Source: Desulfovibrionaceae bacterium (GTDB taxonomy: Bacteria; Desulfobacterota; Desulfovibrionia; Desulfovibrionales; Desulfovibrionaceae). From it: a stretch of DNA of 32,046 bases. The position numbers were made by a program, and so were the translations under genes. The stretch spans positions 1-32,046 of the forward strand of contig JAVHLG010000043.1 of the NCBI GenBank assembly GCA_031082225.1. The letters run 5' to 3'. Below the pieces are notes generated by a model that saw only the letters and a program-made list of their open reading frames with translations, searched no databases and was not told the origin of the DNA. This document shows, piece by piece, positions 13,220-22,220 of this stretch; the stretch's first letter is position 1, and every line of letters begins with the position of its first letter.

Positions 13220-14197
13220 ATGGATGCCCGACATGTGCCCGTGCTGCTCGCCGAAACCCTTGGGCTTTTGCGCGTGGCCCCGGGCGACCGGATTTTGGAC
13301 GCCACGGTGGGACTTGGCGGACACAGCGAGGCCATTTTGGAGTCCGTGGGGGGCGAGGCCTGGCTTGTCGGGCTGGATCGGGATCAGGCCGCCCTGGACA
13401 TCGCCGGGGAGCGCCTGGCCAGATTCGGCGACCGGGTGCGATTGGTGCAAAGCCGCTACAGCCGTTTTGCCGAGGTTTTGGAAGAACTGGGCGTCGAGGC
13501 TGTGGATGCGGTGATTCTGGATGCCGGGGTGTCGTCGCTGCAGTTGGACGATCCGGCGCGGGGTTTCAGTTTTCTGGCCGACGGGGACTTGGACATGCGC
13601 ATGGGCGGCGCGACCGAGGGGGAGGCCCCGGCCGTGACGCTTTTGAACAAGGCCTCGTACCAGCGCCTGCGGGAGATCATCCGTGACTACGGGGAAGACC
13701 CGCAGGCCGGGCGTATCGCCAGGGCCATCGTGGCGGCGCGGGAAAAGCGGCCCATCACCCGGACCCTGGAACTGGCGGCCATCGTCGAGGCCGCCTACCC
13801 GGCCAGGTGGCGGGCCACAGCCAGGCAGCATCCGGCCACCCGCACGTTCCAGGCGATCCGCATGGCCGTCAATGCCGAGCTAGCGGAGTTGGAGGCGTTT
13901 TTGGAACGCATTCCGGACTATCTGCGCCCCGGGGGGCGCGTGGCGGTCATCGCCTTCCATTCCCTGGAAGACCGGCTGGTCAAGCGGGCCTTTCGCCGCG
14001 AGGCCACGGGCTGCATCTGCCCCAGGGAACAGATGTCGTGCGTGTGCGGCCACGTGGCCCGTCTGCGCATCCTGACCAAAAAACCGATCATCCCGGGCGA
14101 AGCCGAGGTGGCGGAAAATCCGCGTTCCCGCAGCGCCAAGCTGCGGGCCGCCGTGCGTTTTGAGCCGGACGTCGAACGAGAAGGAGGCAGACCATGA
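13220..14197 (+). CDS. rsmH: 16S rRNA (cytosine1402-N4)-methyltransferase RsmH
   Basis: RsmH (MraW) methylates N4 of C1402 in 16S rRNA using SAM. The product of about 325 residues has the N-terminal HVPVLLAETL and the SAM loop DATVGLGGHSEAIL. It also has DAVILDAGVSSLQLDDPARGFSF, ATRTFQAIRMAVNAEL, and the C-terminal HSLEDRLVKRAFR and NPRSRSAKLRA blocks that mark the family. A GTG at 13214 in the same frame, adding two residues, is an alternative start; neither has a strong ribosome site, so the ATG was preferred. Its stop overlaps the ftsL start as ATGA. Confidence 0.97.
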   Translation: MDARHVPVLLAETLGLLRVAPGDRILDATVGLGGHSEAILESVGGEAWLVGLDRDQAALDIAGERLARFGDRVRLVQSRYSRFAEVLEELGVEAVDAVILDAGVSSLQLDDPARGFSFLADGDLDMRMGGATEGEAPAVTLLNKASYQRLREIIRDYGEDPQAGRIARAIVAAREKRPITRTLELAAIVEAAYPARWRATARQHPATRTFQAIRMAVNAELAELEAFLERIPDYLRPGGRVAVIAFHSLEDRLVKRAFRREATGCICPREQMSCVCGHVARLRILTKKPIIPGEAEVAENPRSRSAKLRAAVRFEPDVEREGGRP

Positions 14198-14643
14198 GCG
14201 CCATGTCCAGGGAATGGGCCTTTTCCATGGCCTTCAGTCTGTTCCTCATGCTGGTGTTCGGCATGGGGCTGGTGTGGCTCAACATCGAACGGGTGGACAT
14301 GGCCTACGAGATCACGCGGCTGCAAGGCGAGATCGACCAGGCCACGGCGCTTGCGGCCAAGCTCGAAGTGGAGCGCGACACATTGATCACCCCGGGACGT
14401 CTGCGGGAGTTGGCCGTGCAGTTCGGCCTGGGACCGGCCAAGTCCGGGCAGATCCGCTGGATCGGCGAAAACGGGGAGGCCTTGGGGGAATCGCGGCGGA
14501 CGCAGGACGTTCAGGTCCAGGCCGCCACGCCTGAGGCGCACAAAGCCGGGAGCGGCAAGGACAAGGCAGGGCGCACGCCGGGCAAGGCCCCTGCGCAGGC
14601 CGCAAAACCGGCTGCCGAACCCCAGGATGCGTACGAAAACTGA
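14194..14643 (+). CDS. ftsL: FtsL-like cell division protein
   Basis: This 149-residue bitopic protein occupies the ftsL position between rsmH and ftsI. A short cytoplasmic N terminus precedes a transmembrane helix (about 9-29). A periplasmic coiled-coil stretch follows (about 35-65, YEITRLQGEIDQATALAAKLEVERDTL region), then ITPGRLRELAVQFGLGPAK, the pattern shared by FtsL proteins. FtsL joins FtsB and FtsQ to activate FtsWI. The C-terminal 50 residues are Ala/Lys/Pro-rich and probably disordered, making the protein longer than E. coli FtsL. The ATG follows AAGGAGG and overlaps the rsmH stop. Sequence conservation in FtsL is low, so the call leans on topology and position. Confidence 0.85.
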   Translation: MSAMSREWAFSMAFSLFLMLVFGMGLVWLNIERVDMAYEITRLQGEIDQATALAAKLEVERDTLITPGRLRELAVQFGLGPAKSGQIRWIGENGEALGESRRTQDVQVQAATPEAHKAGSGKDKAGRTPGKAPAQAAKPAAEPQDAYEN

Positions 14644-14685
14644 TCGGCGTCGTCGGGCCGCGCGGCCACGGCGACGGGAAACGGC

Positions 14686-16752
14686 ATGAGAAACGGCACG
14701 AAAAAGGCAGCACCCGAGCGCGACCAGAAGCGCGTCAGGGACTGGAGCAGGGCCAAGCTCACCTTTGTGGGCGTGGTCTTCGCCATTGTCCTGACGGGAC
14801 TCTGGGTCCGGGCCGGATATCTGCAAATCGTGCAGGGGCCGGATCTGGCCAGGCTGGCCCTGCGCCAGCACATGGCCTCGGAGTCGGATCGGGGGGAGCG
14901 GGGGCAGATTTTCGACCGCAGCGGCCGGCTTCTGGCCAAGACCGTGGAATTTTCCGCCGTGAGCGTGCGGCCCAAGGACCTTGCGGACCTGGACGCCGCC
15001 GCCGCCAAACTGGCCGAGATCCTGCGGGTCAAACCGGCCTGGATCAAAAAAAAGCTCGAATCCTCCAAGCCGTTTGTCTACATCTCCCGGCGCGTGGACG
15101 ACAAAACCTCGGCCGAGATCCGGCAGGCGAACATCCCCGGCGTCACCCTGGAGGCCGAGCATGGCCGGTCCTATCCCAACCGGCATCTGGCCGGCCAGGT
15201 GCTGGGGTTCGTGGGCATGGACGACCAGGGCCTGGAGGGCGTGGAACTCTCCTTCGAGGACTGGCTGGCCGGTCGCCGGGCCAAATACGCCGTGCAGCGC
15301 GACGCCTCGGGCCGCAAGCTCTATTTCGACGCCCAGGGGCATGAACTGCGCAACCTGCGCGGCCGCGACGTGACGCTGACCATCGACTCCCAGATCCAGT
15401 TCTTCGCCGAGGAGGAACTGGCCAAGGCCGTCACCACCCACAACGGCAAGGCCGGAACCTGCCTGGTGGTCCATGTTCCCACGGGAGAGATCCTGGCCTG
15501 GGCCAACTATCCCTTTTTCAATCCCAATGCCGCCCGAAGCGTCAATCCCAGGGAAGGGCGCAACCGCTCCGCCCTGGACGTGCTGGAGCCCGGCTCCACC
15601 ATGAAGCCCCTGATCGTGGCCGCCGCCCTCCAGGAGGGCCTGGTCAAGCCCGACACCAGCTTTTATTGCGAGAACGGCAAGTTCAAGGTGGGCGCGAGCA
15701 CCATCAAGGACACCCATTCCTACGGCGACCTTTCGGTGAACAAGATCATCCGCTGGTCGAGCAATATCGGCGCGGCCAAGATCGGCATGCTGCTTGGCCC
15801 CAAGCGGCTGCACGCCTATTTTGAAAAAATCGGGTTCGGCGCGCCCACCGGACTGCCCCTGTCCGGCGAGGGCCGGGGGTTGATCCGGTCGCTCAAGGAC
15901 TGGCAGCCCATCGACACGGCCACGGTCTCCTTCGGCCAGGGGGTGGCCGTCACCCCCATCCAACTGGCCCAGGCCTTTTTGATCCTGGCCAACGACGGCG
16001 TGAAAAAGCCCCTCAAGCTGGTGCTCGATCCGCCTCAGGCGACGACCGAGGCCCCGCCCGTCCGGGTTTTCGACGCCGAGGTGGCCAGGGCCGTGCAGCG
16101 CATGATGCGCGAGGTGGTGCACGAGGAAAAGGGCACCGGCCGGGTGGCCCGGATCGAGGGAATCGAACTCGGCGGCAAGACCGGAACGGCGCAAAAGGCC
16201 AGTCCCACCGGCGGATACGGCAACAAATACCTGGCCTCGTTCGTGGCCTTCGTCCCGGCCGAGACGCCGCAATATCTGGTCATGGTGCTGGTGGACGAAC
16301 CCGAACCCAGCCACTACGGCGGCGTGGTGTCCGCCCCGGCCGTGCGCGATGTCACGCAAAAGACCCTGTCCTACCTCGGACGCCTGCCGGAAACCGTTTT
16401 CCTGGCCGCCGGGAACGGGCAGGCGGCAGCCGCCCCCGGGGGCGGGGTCCATCAGGACGATGCCGCCAATGCGCTCTCCACCGGGCCGGGGCCTGTGTTG
16501 CCGGGGGGCATCGACGCCGCCGCTGCGGAGGTGGTGCCGGTCCCGCCTGGCCTGCTCGATTCCCCGGCCATCCCCAATTTTTCCGGGATGCCGCTGCGCC
16601 GGGTGGTGGAGATTCTGGTCACCAAGGGCATTGTGCCCAAGATCGAGGGCCAGGGGCTGGTGGTGACCAAACAGAGTCCTGCGCCGGGCGCGCCCTGGCC
16701 GGGGGCGGAAAAGAAACAGGATTTCGTGCTGTGGCTGGCCAGGCCGTCCTAG
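14686..16752 (+). CDS. ftsI: division-specific peptidoglycan transpeptidase FtsI (PBP3) with PASTA domain
   Basis: FtsI crosslinks septal peptidoglycan as partner of FtsW. The 688-residue product has a membrane anchor (about 25-45), the pedestal/dimerisation domain (about 70-225) and a transpeptidase domain (about 255-565). The three active-site motifs are STMK (304-307, nucleophile S304), SSN (358-360) and KTGT (498-501). A linker rich in Ala, Gly and Pro (about 575-620) leads to one PASTA-like domain (about 628-685, IPNFSGMPLRRVVEIL...GLVVTKQSPAPG). PASTA is familiar in Gram-positive PBP2x/SpoVD proteins and absent from E. coli FtsI, though seen in other deltaproteobacterial-type sequences. 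The ATG at 14686 has only a weak ribosome site. Confidence 0.96.
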   Translation: MRNGTKKAAPERDQKRVRDWSRAKLTFVGVVFAIVLTGLWVRAGYLQIVQGPDLARLALRQHMASESDRGERGQIFDRSGRLLAKTVEFSAVSVRPKDLADLDAAAAKLAEILRVKPAWIKKKLESSKPFVYISRRVDDKTSAEIRQANIPGVTLEAEHGRSYPNRHLAGQVLGFVGMDDQGLEGVELSFEDWLAGRRAKYAVQRDASGRKLYFDAQGHELRNLRGRDVTLTIDSQIQFFAEEELAKAVTTHNGKAGTCLVVHVPTGEILAWANYPFFNPNAARSVNPREGRNRSALDVLEPGSTMKPLIVAAALQEGLVKPDTSFYCENGKFKVGASTIKDTHSYGDLSVNKIIRWSSNIGAAKIGMLLGPKRLHAYFEKIGFGAPTGLPLSGEGRGLIRSLKDWQPIDTATVSFGQGVAVTPIQLAQAFLILANDGVKKPLKLVLDPPQATTEAPPVRVFDAEVARAVQRMMREVVHEEKGTGRVARIEGIELGGKTGTAQKASPTGGYGNKYLASFVAFVPAETPQYLVMVLVDEPEPSHYGGVVSAPAVRDVTQKTLSYLGRLPETVFLAAGNGQAAAAPGGGVHQDDAANALSTGPGPVLPGGIDAAAAEVVPVPPGLLDSPAIPNFSGMPLRRVVEILVTKGIVPKIEGQGLVVTKQSPAPGAPWPGAEKKQDFVLWLARPS

Positions 16753-16934
16753 GCTTGCGAAACGTGCACACTACGTCATCGTGTAGTAAAAAGAAATATT
16801 CCAAGCGGTTGTCAGTACGATTCGAATGCGTCGGCATCTAAGGACAGGCCTTGAGGATCCGACACAGGCAGGCCAGGCGGCCGGTGAAACGGCTGCAATC
16901 AGAAACCGGAAAAAACGCGGCAAAGGCGGACACC
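16753..16934. other. ftsI-murE gap with AT-rich core
   Basis: This 182-base gap is the longest inside the dcw run and is AT-rich around 16785-16815. A small stem ACTAC/GTAGT with an 8-base loop precedes an A-rich stretch. A TTG at 16851 with AAGGA upstream is in frame with murE and would add 28 basic, non-conserved residues. An internal promoter or mRNA processing site would fit, but no good hexamer pair was found. Confidence 0.35.
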
Positions 16935-18413
16935 ATGGACAGCACATCGGGGCACCGACATTCCACGGACGCAACGGGCCTGGCCGAGGCCCTGGCGGCC
17001 GTGGCCGGGGGCGCGACCCTGTGCGTGCATTCGGGCCGGGTCGTGCCCGGGTCGGTCTTCGTGGCGCTTGCTGCCGACCCGTCCGCCGCAAGTGCGCATG
17101 CGGCCGAGGCCGTGTCCCGGGGGGCGTCCCTGGTGGTGGCCGGTCCCGGCCTGGCCCTGCCCCGGGAGGGCGCGGCCCGGCTGGTCACGACACAACATCC
17201 CCGCCTGGCCCTGGGGGAATTGGCCAAGGCCGCCCATGGCCCTGATTTTTCGGGTTTTTCCCTGGTCGGGGTCACGGGCACCAACGGCAAGACCACGGTC
17301 TGCTTCCTGGTGGAGCATCTGCTGTTAAGCGCCGGCCTGCCCACGGGCCTGCTCGGCACCGTGGCCTACCGCTGGCCCGGCGGATCGCGCCCGGCCACCC
17401 TGACCACCCCGGGATGCCTTGACCTGCACGAACTGTTTGCCGAGATGATCGCGGCCGGAACCCGGGCGGCGGTCATGGAGGCCTCCTCCCACGCCCTGGA
17501 TCAGGACCGGGTGGCCGGGCTGTCCTTTTCCGCCGCCGCCTTCACCAACCTGACCCAGGACCACCTGGACTACCATGGGGACATGGAGACCTATTTCCGG
17601 GCCAAGGCCCGGCTTTTCAACCACTATCTGGCCGCGCCCGGGCGTGCCGTGGTCAATTTCGACGATCCGCACGGTCCGCGTCTTTTGCAGATGCTGCCCG
17701 GGAGCGTGGGCTACGGCCTGGGTTCCTTCGTTCCGGGCGGCTGGCGGCCGCTTGTGGGGGAGATACGCCGCCACGACGGCTCGGGTCTGACCCTGGGCGT
17801 CAGCTTCGAAGGGAAAGACTGGGAGATCGTCTCGCCCCTTGTCGGCCGCTACAATGCCCAGAATCTCCTGGCGGCCATGGGCGTGGGGCTGGTCCTGGGG
17901 CTGTCCCCGGCCGACATGACGGCCCTGTCGGGGTTTGGGGGGGTGCCGGGGCGGCTTGAGCGGGTGGTCAACGACCGGGGCCTGAACGTCTTCGTGGACT
18001 ACGCCCACACCCCCGACGCCCTGGAAAACGTGCTTCGGGCCGTGCGCGAGGTGACGGCGGGACGCCTGTTCGTGGTCTTCGGCTGCGGCGGCGACCGCGA
18101 CCGGGCCAAGCGGCCGCTCATGGCCGCCGCCGTGGCCGGTCACGCCGATGTGGCGGTTTTGACCTCGGACAACCCGCGCCACGAAGACCCCGAGGCCATC
18201 ATGGACGACGCCCGGCCCGGGCTTGCCGGGGCGGCCAGGGTTTTGGAAAACCCCGACCGTCGCGCGGCCATCAGCATGGCCCTGGCCGGGATGACGCCCG
18301 AAGACGTGTTGGTGGTGGCCGGGAAGGGGCATGAGGCCTATCAGCAGATCGGGGATGCGAAACTGCCGTTTCACGACGCCACGGTCGTGAGGGAGCTTGC
18401 CCGGTGCGCATGA
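16935..18413 (+). CDS. murE: UDP-MurNAc-L-Ala-D-Glu:meso-diaminopimelate ligase MurE
   Basis: MurE adds the third stem-peptide residue in the cytoplasm, using ATP. The 492-residue product has the ATP loop GVTGTNGKTT (about 112-121), MEASSHALDQDRV, the LTQDHLDYHGDMETY block and RLERV...VDYAHTPDALENVL. The DNPR motif (412-415) is the signature for meso-DAP rather than lysine. In the N-terminal UDP-binding domain the usual DSR motif reads HSGR (32-35), an unusual variant. The ATG at 16935 was chosen because it has AAGGCGG upstream and matches normal N-terminal length; an in-frame TTG at 16851 is less likely. The stop overlaps the murF start region. Confidence 0.97.
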   Translation: MDSTSGHRHSTDATGLAEALAAVAGGATLCVHSGRVVPGSVFVALAADPSAASAHAAEAVSRGASLVVAGPGLALPREGAARLVTTQHPRLALGELAKAAHGPDFSGFSLVGVTGTNGKTTVCFLVEHLLLSAGLPTGLLGTVAYRWPGGSRPATLTTPGCLDLHELFAEMIAAGTRAAVMEASSHALDQDRVAGLSFSAAAFTNLTQDHLDYHGDMETYFRAKARLFNHYLAAPGRAVVNFDDPHGPRLLQMLPGSVGYGLGSFVPGGWRPLVGEIRRHDGSGLTLGVSFEGKDWEIVSPLVGRYNAQNLLAAMGVGLVLGLSPADMTALSGFGGVPGRLERVVNDRGLNVFVDYAHTPDALENVLRAVREVTAGRLFVVFGCGGDRDRAKRPLMAAAVAGHADVAVLTSDNPRHEDPEAIMDDARPGLAGAARVLENPDRRAAISMALAGMTPEDVLVVAGKGHEAYQQIGDAKLPFHDATVVRELARCA

Positions 18414-19813
18414 TGCTCTCGGAAATACTGGCCGCCACGGGCGCCGTGGGCGACCTGGGCGACGTGGGCAACCCCGTGTTCGACGGGGTCTGCACGGACA
18501 GCCGGGCCGCGGCCCCGGGTCTTATGTTCGTGTGCATTCCGGGGACGCGTTTCGACGGCCACAACTTTGCGGCCGAGGCCGTGGCCAAGGGCGCGGGCGC
18601 AATCCTGGCCGACCGGCCCATGCCGGATCTGGCCTCCCGGGCCCCGGTACTCCTGGTCAAGGACACGGTGGCCGCCCTGGGACGCCTGGCCGGATACTGG
18701 CGCAGGCAGACATCGGCCAAGGTGGTGGCCGTGACCGGTTCGGCGGGCAAGACCACGGTCAAGGAGCTTGTGGCGGCCATTTTGTCCGAGCTTGGGCCGA
18801 CATCGAAGAACTACAAAAATTTCAACAATCTGATCGGCCTGCCCCTGTCCATCTTAAGCGCCGGAATCGACGACGCCTTCTGGGTCATGGAGCTTGGTGT
18901 GAGCGTCCCGGGCGAGATGCGCGAGTTGGCGGCCATGGCCGCGCCGGATGTGGCCGTGGTGGTCAACGTGGGCGCGGCGCACCTGGAGGGCTTCGGCGAC
19001 GTGGCCGGGGTGGCCCGGGAGAAATGCCTCCTGCTGCGCGCCGTGGCCAGGGGCGGCAAGGCCCTGGCCGGCATGGACCATCCCGAACTGTGGGACGAGG
19101 CCCGGCGGGTGTTTCCCCGGGTTTTGGGCATGTCGGCCAGGGGGCTTGATGCGCCGTACCAGGCGGCGTATCTGGGGCCCCGGGAAGAGGGAGGCCTTTA
19201 TTCCGTCCGCCTGGGGGAATTGGCCATGGAAGTGGCCCTGCCCTACCGGGGCGGGCATTTCGCCGAGAACATCCTGGCCGCCGCCGCCTGCGCCCACGTG
19301 CTGGGGGCGGACGAGGCGGCCATCCGGCGGGGACTTGCCGCCGCCGCCATCCCCGAACAGCGGTTTTGCTGCCGCCGCCACGGCTGCTTCACGGTGGTGG
19401 ACGACACCTACAACGCCAACCCCCTGTCCATGCGCCGGGCCCTGGAGGCCGGGGCGGAGATGGCGGCGGGGACGCCGTTTGTGGCTGTGCTCGGGGAGAT
19501 GCTGGAGCTTGGGGCGGTCACCCGGGAAGAGCATGTCCGGCTTGGGGAATATGTGGCCGGGCTGTGCCCGGCGGCGGTGTTTTTTTGCGGCCAGAGCGGC
19601 CAGGCCGTGGCCGGGGGACTGGCCGGGGCAGGCTATGCCGGGCCGTTTTTCGCCGTCTCCTCCCCTTCCGAATTCCTCAAGGCCTTTACCGGCCTTGGAC
19701 TTGCGGGAGGCGTCGTGCTTTTCAAAGGATCCAGATCGATGCGCATGGAGGCGTATGCCTGCGCCCTGTGCCAGGACGCGGAGAAAGCAAGCAAACGGGA
19801 GGGGAAATCATGA
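18404..19813 (+). CDS. murF: UDP-MurNAc-tripeptide:D-Ala-D-Ala ligase MurF
   Basis: MurF adds D-Ala-D-Ala to complete the UDP-MurNAc-pentapeptide. The 469-residue product has the N-terminal [11 protein letters not shown]...FVCIPG (29-47), the ATP loop [12 protein letters not shown] (110-121), [14 protein letters not shown], and [15 protein letters not shown] in the C-terminal part, all family marks. Three starts are close together: GTG 18404, ATG 18410 (overlapping the murE stop as ATGA) and ATG 18413. The GTG has the best spacing to GGGAG and was chosen. The stop overlaps mraY by ATGA. The D-Ala-D-Ala it uses must come from a Ddl encoded outside this window. Confidence 0.97.
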   Translation: MRMMLSEILAATGAVGDLGDVGNPVFDGVCTDSRAAAPGLMFVCIPGTRFDGHNFAAEAVAKGAGAILADRPMPDLASRAPVLLVKDTVAALGRLAGYWRRQTSAKVVAVTGSAGKTTVKELVAAILSELGPTSKNYKNFNNLIGLPLSILSAGIDDAFWVMELGVSVPGEMRELAAMAAPDVAVVVNVGAAHLEGFGDVAGVAREKCLLLRAVARGGKALAGMDHPELWDEARRVFPRVLGMSARGLDAPYQAAYLGPREEGGLYSVRLGELAMEVALPYRGGHFAENILAAAACAHVLGADEAAIRRGLAAAAIPEQRFCCRRHGCFTVVDDTYNANPLSMRRALEAGAEMAAGTPFVAVLGEMLELGAVTREEHVRLGEYVAGLCPAAVFFCGQSGQAVAGGLAGAGYAGPFFAVSSPSEFLKAFTGLGLAGGVVLFKGSRSMRMEAYACALCQDAEKASKREGKS

Positions 19814-20886
19814 TCTACCACCTCCTGGTGCCCCTGGCCGGTCAGTTTACGGCCTTAAACGTCTTTCGGTACATCACCTTCCGTTCGGCGGCGGCGTTCA
19901 TGACCGCCCTGGTCCTGTCCATCCTCCTCGGGCCCCGGATGATCCGCTGGCTGACCAGGATCAAGTGCGGCCAGTACATCCACGAGGACGTGAAATCCCA
20001 CCAGTGCAAGGCCGGAACCCCCACCATGGGCGGACTGCTCATCGCCTTCTCGGTGATGGCGTCGGTGCTTTTATGGGGCGATCTGACCAACGAATTCGTG
20101 TGGCTGACGCTTTTTGTCTTTGCCGGATTCGGGGTGGTGGGCTTTGTGGACGACTACCTCAAGGTGGTCAAGAAAAAGAACAAGGGCCTCTCCGTCCGGG
20201 CCAAGATTCTCGGCCAGTTGCTCGTGGCCGGGGTGGCGGCGGTCCTTTTGGTGACCCACCCGGACTATTCCACCAACCTGGCCGTGCCGTTTTTCAAGTC
20301 CGTCAGTCCCGACCTGGGGCTGTGGTACATCGCCTTCGCCATGCTGGTCATGATCGGGGCCAGCAACGGGGTGAACATCACCGACGGCCTGGACGGGCTG
20401 GCCATCGGCCCCATGATCGTGGCCGGGGGCATGTTCGCCCTGTTCATCTATGTGGCCGGGCATGTCCAGATCGCCAAATATCTCCAGGTGATGAGCGTGG
20501 CCGGGGTGGGCGAGGTCACGGTCTTTTGCGGGGCGCTCATGGGCGCGGGGCTCGGATTTCTATGGTTCAACGCCTATCCGGCCCAGGTGTTCATGGGCGA
20601 CGTGGGCTCATTGTCCCTGGGCGGGGTGCTGGGATTTTTGGCGGTCCTTTGCAAACAGGAACTGCTGTTGGTCCTGGTGGGCGGGCTGTTCGTGGCCGAG
20701 ACGGTCTCGGTCATCATCCAGGTGGGCTATTTCAAGATGAGCGGGGGCAAGCGCATCTTCAAGATGGCCCCCCTGCACCACCATTTCGAGCTCATGGGCG
20801 TGCCGGAGTCGAAGATCATCATCCGGTCCTGGATCTTGTCCATTCTTCTGGCCTTTTTGGCCCTGAGCACGCTGAAGCTGAGGTAG
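19810..20886 (+). CDS. mraY: phospho-MurNAc-pentapeptide transferase MraY
   Basis: MraY transfers phospho-MurNAc-pentapeptide to undecaprenyl phosphate, making lipid I at the inner membrane. The 358-residue polytopic product has about ten hydrophobic helices and the family motifs: KAGTPTMGG (67-75), FVDDYLKV with D114-D115, [14 protein letters not shown] (185-198), [12 protein letters not shown] (261-272, D264) and the cytoplasmic APLHHHFEL (320-328). The ATG at 19810 overlaps the murF stop as ATGA and follows GGGAGGGG. Length matches E. coli MraY closely. Confidence 0.98.
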   Translation: MIYHLLVPLAGQFTALNVFRYITFRSAAAFMTALVLSILLGPRMIRWLTRIKCGQYIHEDVKSHQCKAGTPTMGGLLIAFSVMASVLLWGDLTNEFVWLTLFVFAGFGVVGFVDDYLKVVKKKNKGLSVRAKILGQLLVAGVAAVLLVTHPDYSTNLAVPFFKSVSPDLGLWYIAFAMLVMIGASNGVNITDGLDGLAIGPMIVAGGMFALFIYVAGHVQIAKYLQVMSVAGVGEVTVFCGALMGAGLGFLWFNAYPAQVFMGDVGSLSLGGVLGFLAVLCKQELLLVLVGGLFVAETVSVIIQVGYFKMSGGKRIFKMAPLHHHFELMGVPESKIIIRSWILSILLAFLALSTLKLR

Positions 20887-20891
20887 GGGAC

Positions 20892-22220
20892 ATGCGCGAC
20901 ATGGTGCATTCGGGACAACTGGCCGGGCATACGGCCGTGGTCGTGGGGGCCGGGGCCTCGGGACGGGCCGCCGTGCGGCTTCTGTCCCGGCTCGGGGCCT
21001 GGGTGCGCCTGCTGGAAAAAAATCCCGCCGCCATCCCCGCCGATTTTTGCCAGGCCCAGGCCTGCAAGGGCGTGGAAATCCTGACCGGCGAACACACCCC
21101 CGGCCATTTCGCCGGGGCGGACCTCGTGGTCTTAAGCCCCGGCATTTCCCGGGCCTCCCTGGCCCCGTATCTGGCGGCCTGCCCGGACGCCCAGGTATTG
21201 GCCGAACTGGAGCTGGCCTCCTGGTTCGTGGAGGCGCCCATGGTGGCCGTGACCGGCACCAACGGCAAGACCACCACGGTCATGCTCATAAGCCACCTGC
21301 TCACCCGGGCCGGGCACGCGGTCTTCACCGGCGGCAACATCGGCACGCCCCTTTCGGAATACGTCCTGGCCGGTGAGCCCGCCGACGTGTGCGTCATCGA
21401 GGCCAGCAGCTTCCAACTCCAAAACGTGTACACCTTCCATCCCAAGGTGGCGGTCCTGCTCAATTTTTCCGCCAACCACCTGGACTGGCACGCGGACATG
21501 GACGAATACCTGGCCGCCAAGCTCAGGCTCTTCGCCATGCAGGGGCCGTCGGATCTGGCCGTGGTCCCTGCCGACCTGGACTACCTGCTCACCGGCCGGA
21601 CGTTCACCAAGGCCCGCATCGAGACCTTCGCCGCCTCGGATCGCTTCCGCTGCCAACGGCTCCTGGGCCGCCACAACCAGGCCGACATGGAGGCCGCCTT
21701 CGCCGCCTGCGCCCCCTTCGGGATCACCGAGGAGATGGCCAGGACCGCCTTTTTCGACTTCGCTCCGGCCCCGCACCGTATCCAGGTGGTGGGGGAGAAG
21801 CGCGGCGTGGTCTTTGTGGACGACTCCAAGGCCACCACGGTCACGGCCATGCGCGCGGCCATTGAGACCTTCGATATGCCCGTGCATCTTTTGGCCGGAG
21901 GGGTGTTCAAGGGCGGCGACCTGGACGGGATGATCCCCCTTTTGCGGGAGCGGGTCAAAAGCGTGGGCCTTTTCGGCGGCAGCCGGGAGATTTTCGAGGC
22001 CGCCTGGCGCGGGGCCGTGCCTTTGGAATGGTCAGCGACCCTGGCCGAGGCCGTGGGCAGGCTCTACGCGGCCGCCGCGCCCGGCGAGGTGATCCTGTTG
22101 TCTCCGGGAACGTCCAGTTTCGATCTCTATAGCGACTACAAGGCCAGGGGCCGGGATTTCCAGGCCGCGTTCGCCGCCCTGCCCGGCGCTCCCGAGTCCA
22201 AAACGGGAGGGAAGAAATGA
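20892..22220 (+). CDS. murD: UDP-MurNAc-L-alanine:D-glutamate ligase MurD
   Basis: MurD adds D-glutamate to UDP-MurNAc-L-Ala. The 442-residue product begins with a nucleotide-fold VVVGAGASGRAAVRLL (16-31) and has the ATP loop VTGTNGKTTTV (120-130). It also has GGNIGTPL, EASSFQL, NFSANHLDWHADMDEYLAAK and a C-terminal VVFVDDSKATT and LLSPGTSSFD. The ATG at 20892 lies 5 bases after the mraY stop; a second in-frame ATG at 20901 has better spacing to the AGGGG and could be the real start. The same frame stays open far upstream across murF and mraY, but that is an out-of-frame shadow. The stop overlaps ftsW by ATGA. Confidence 0.97.
   Translation: MRDMVHSGQLAGHTAVVVGAGASGRAAVRLLSRLGAWVRLLEKNPAAIPADFCQAQACKGVEILTGEHTPGHFAGADLVVLSPGISRASLAPYLAACPDAQVLAELELASWFVEAPMVAVTGTNGKTTTVMLISHLLTRAGHAVFTGGNIGTPLSEYVLAGEPADVCVIEASSFQLQNVYTFHPKVAVLLNFSANHLDWHADMDEYLAAKLRLFAMQGPSDLAVVPADLDYLLTGRTFTKARIETFAASDRFRCQRLLGRHNQADMEAAFAACAPFGITEEMARTAFFDFAPAPHRIQVVGEKRGVVFVDDSKATTVTAMRAAIETFDMPVHLLAGGVFKGGDLDGMIPLLRERVKSVGLFGGSREIFEAAWRGAVPLEWSATLAEAVGRLYAAAAPGEVILLSPGTSSFDLYSDYKARGRDFQAAFAALPGAPESKTGGKK

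Noticed and set aside
13918-16452. 844-codon minus-strand open frame across rsmH-ftsI
   Set aside because: It lies opposite clearly conserved division genes and shows no recognisable motif; long antisense frames are common at this GC content.
18948-20891. long in-frame lead of murD suggesting a fusion
   Set aside because: The lead is an out-of-frame reading of murF and mraY with no homology; murD starts at 20892.
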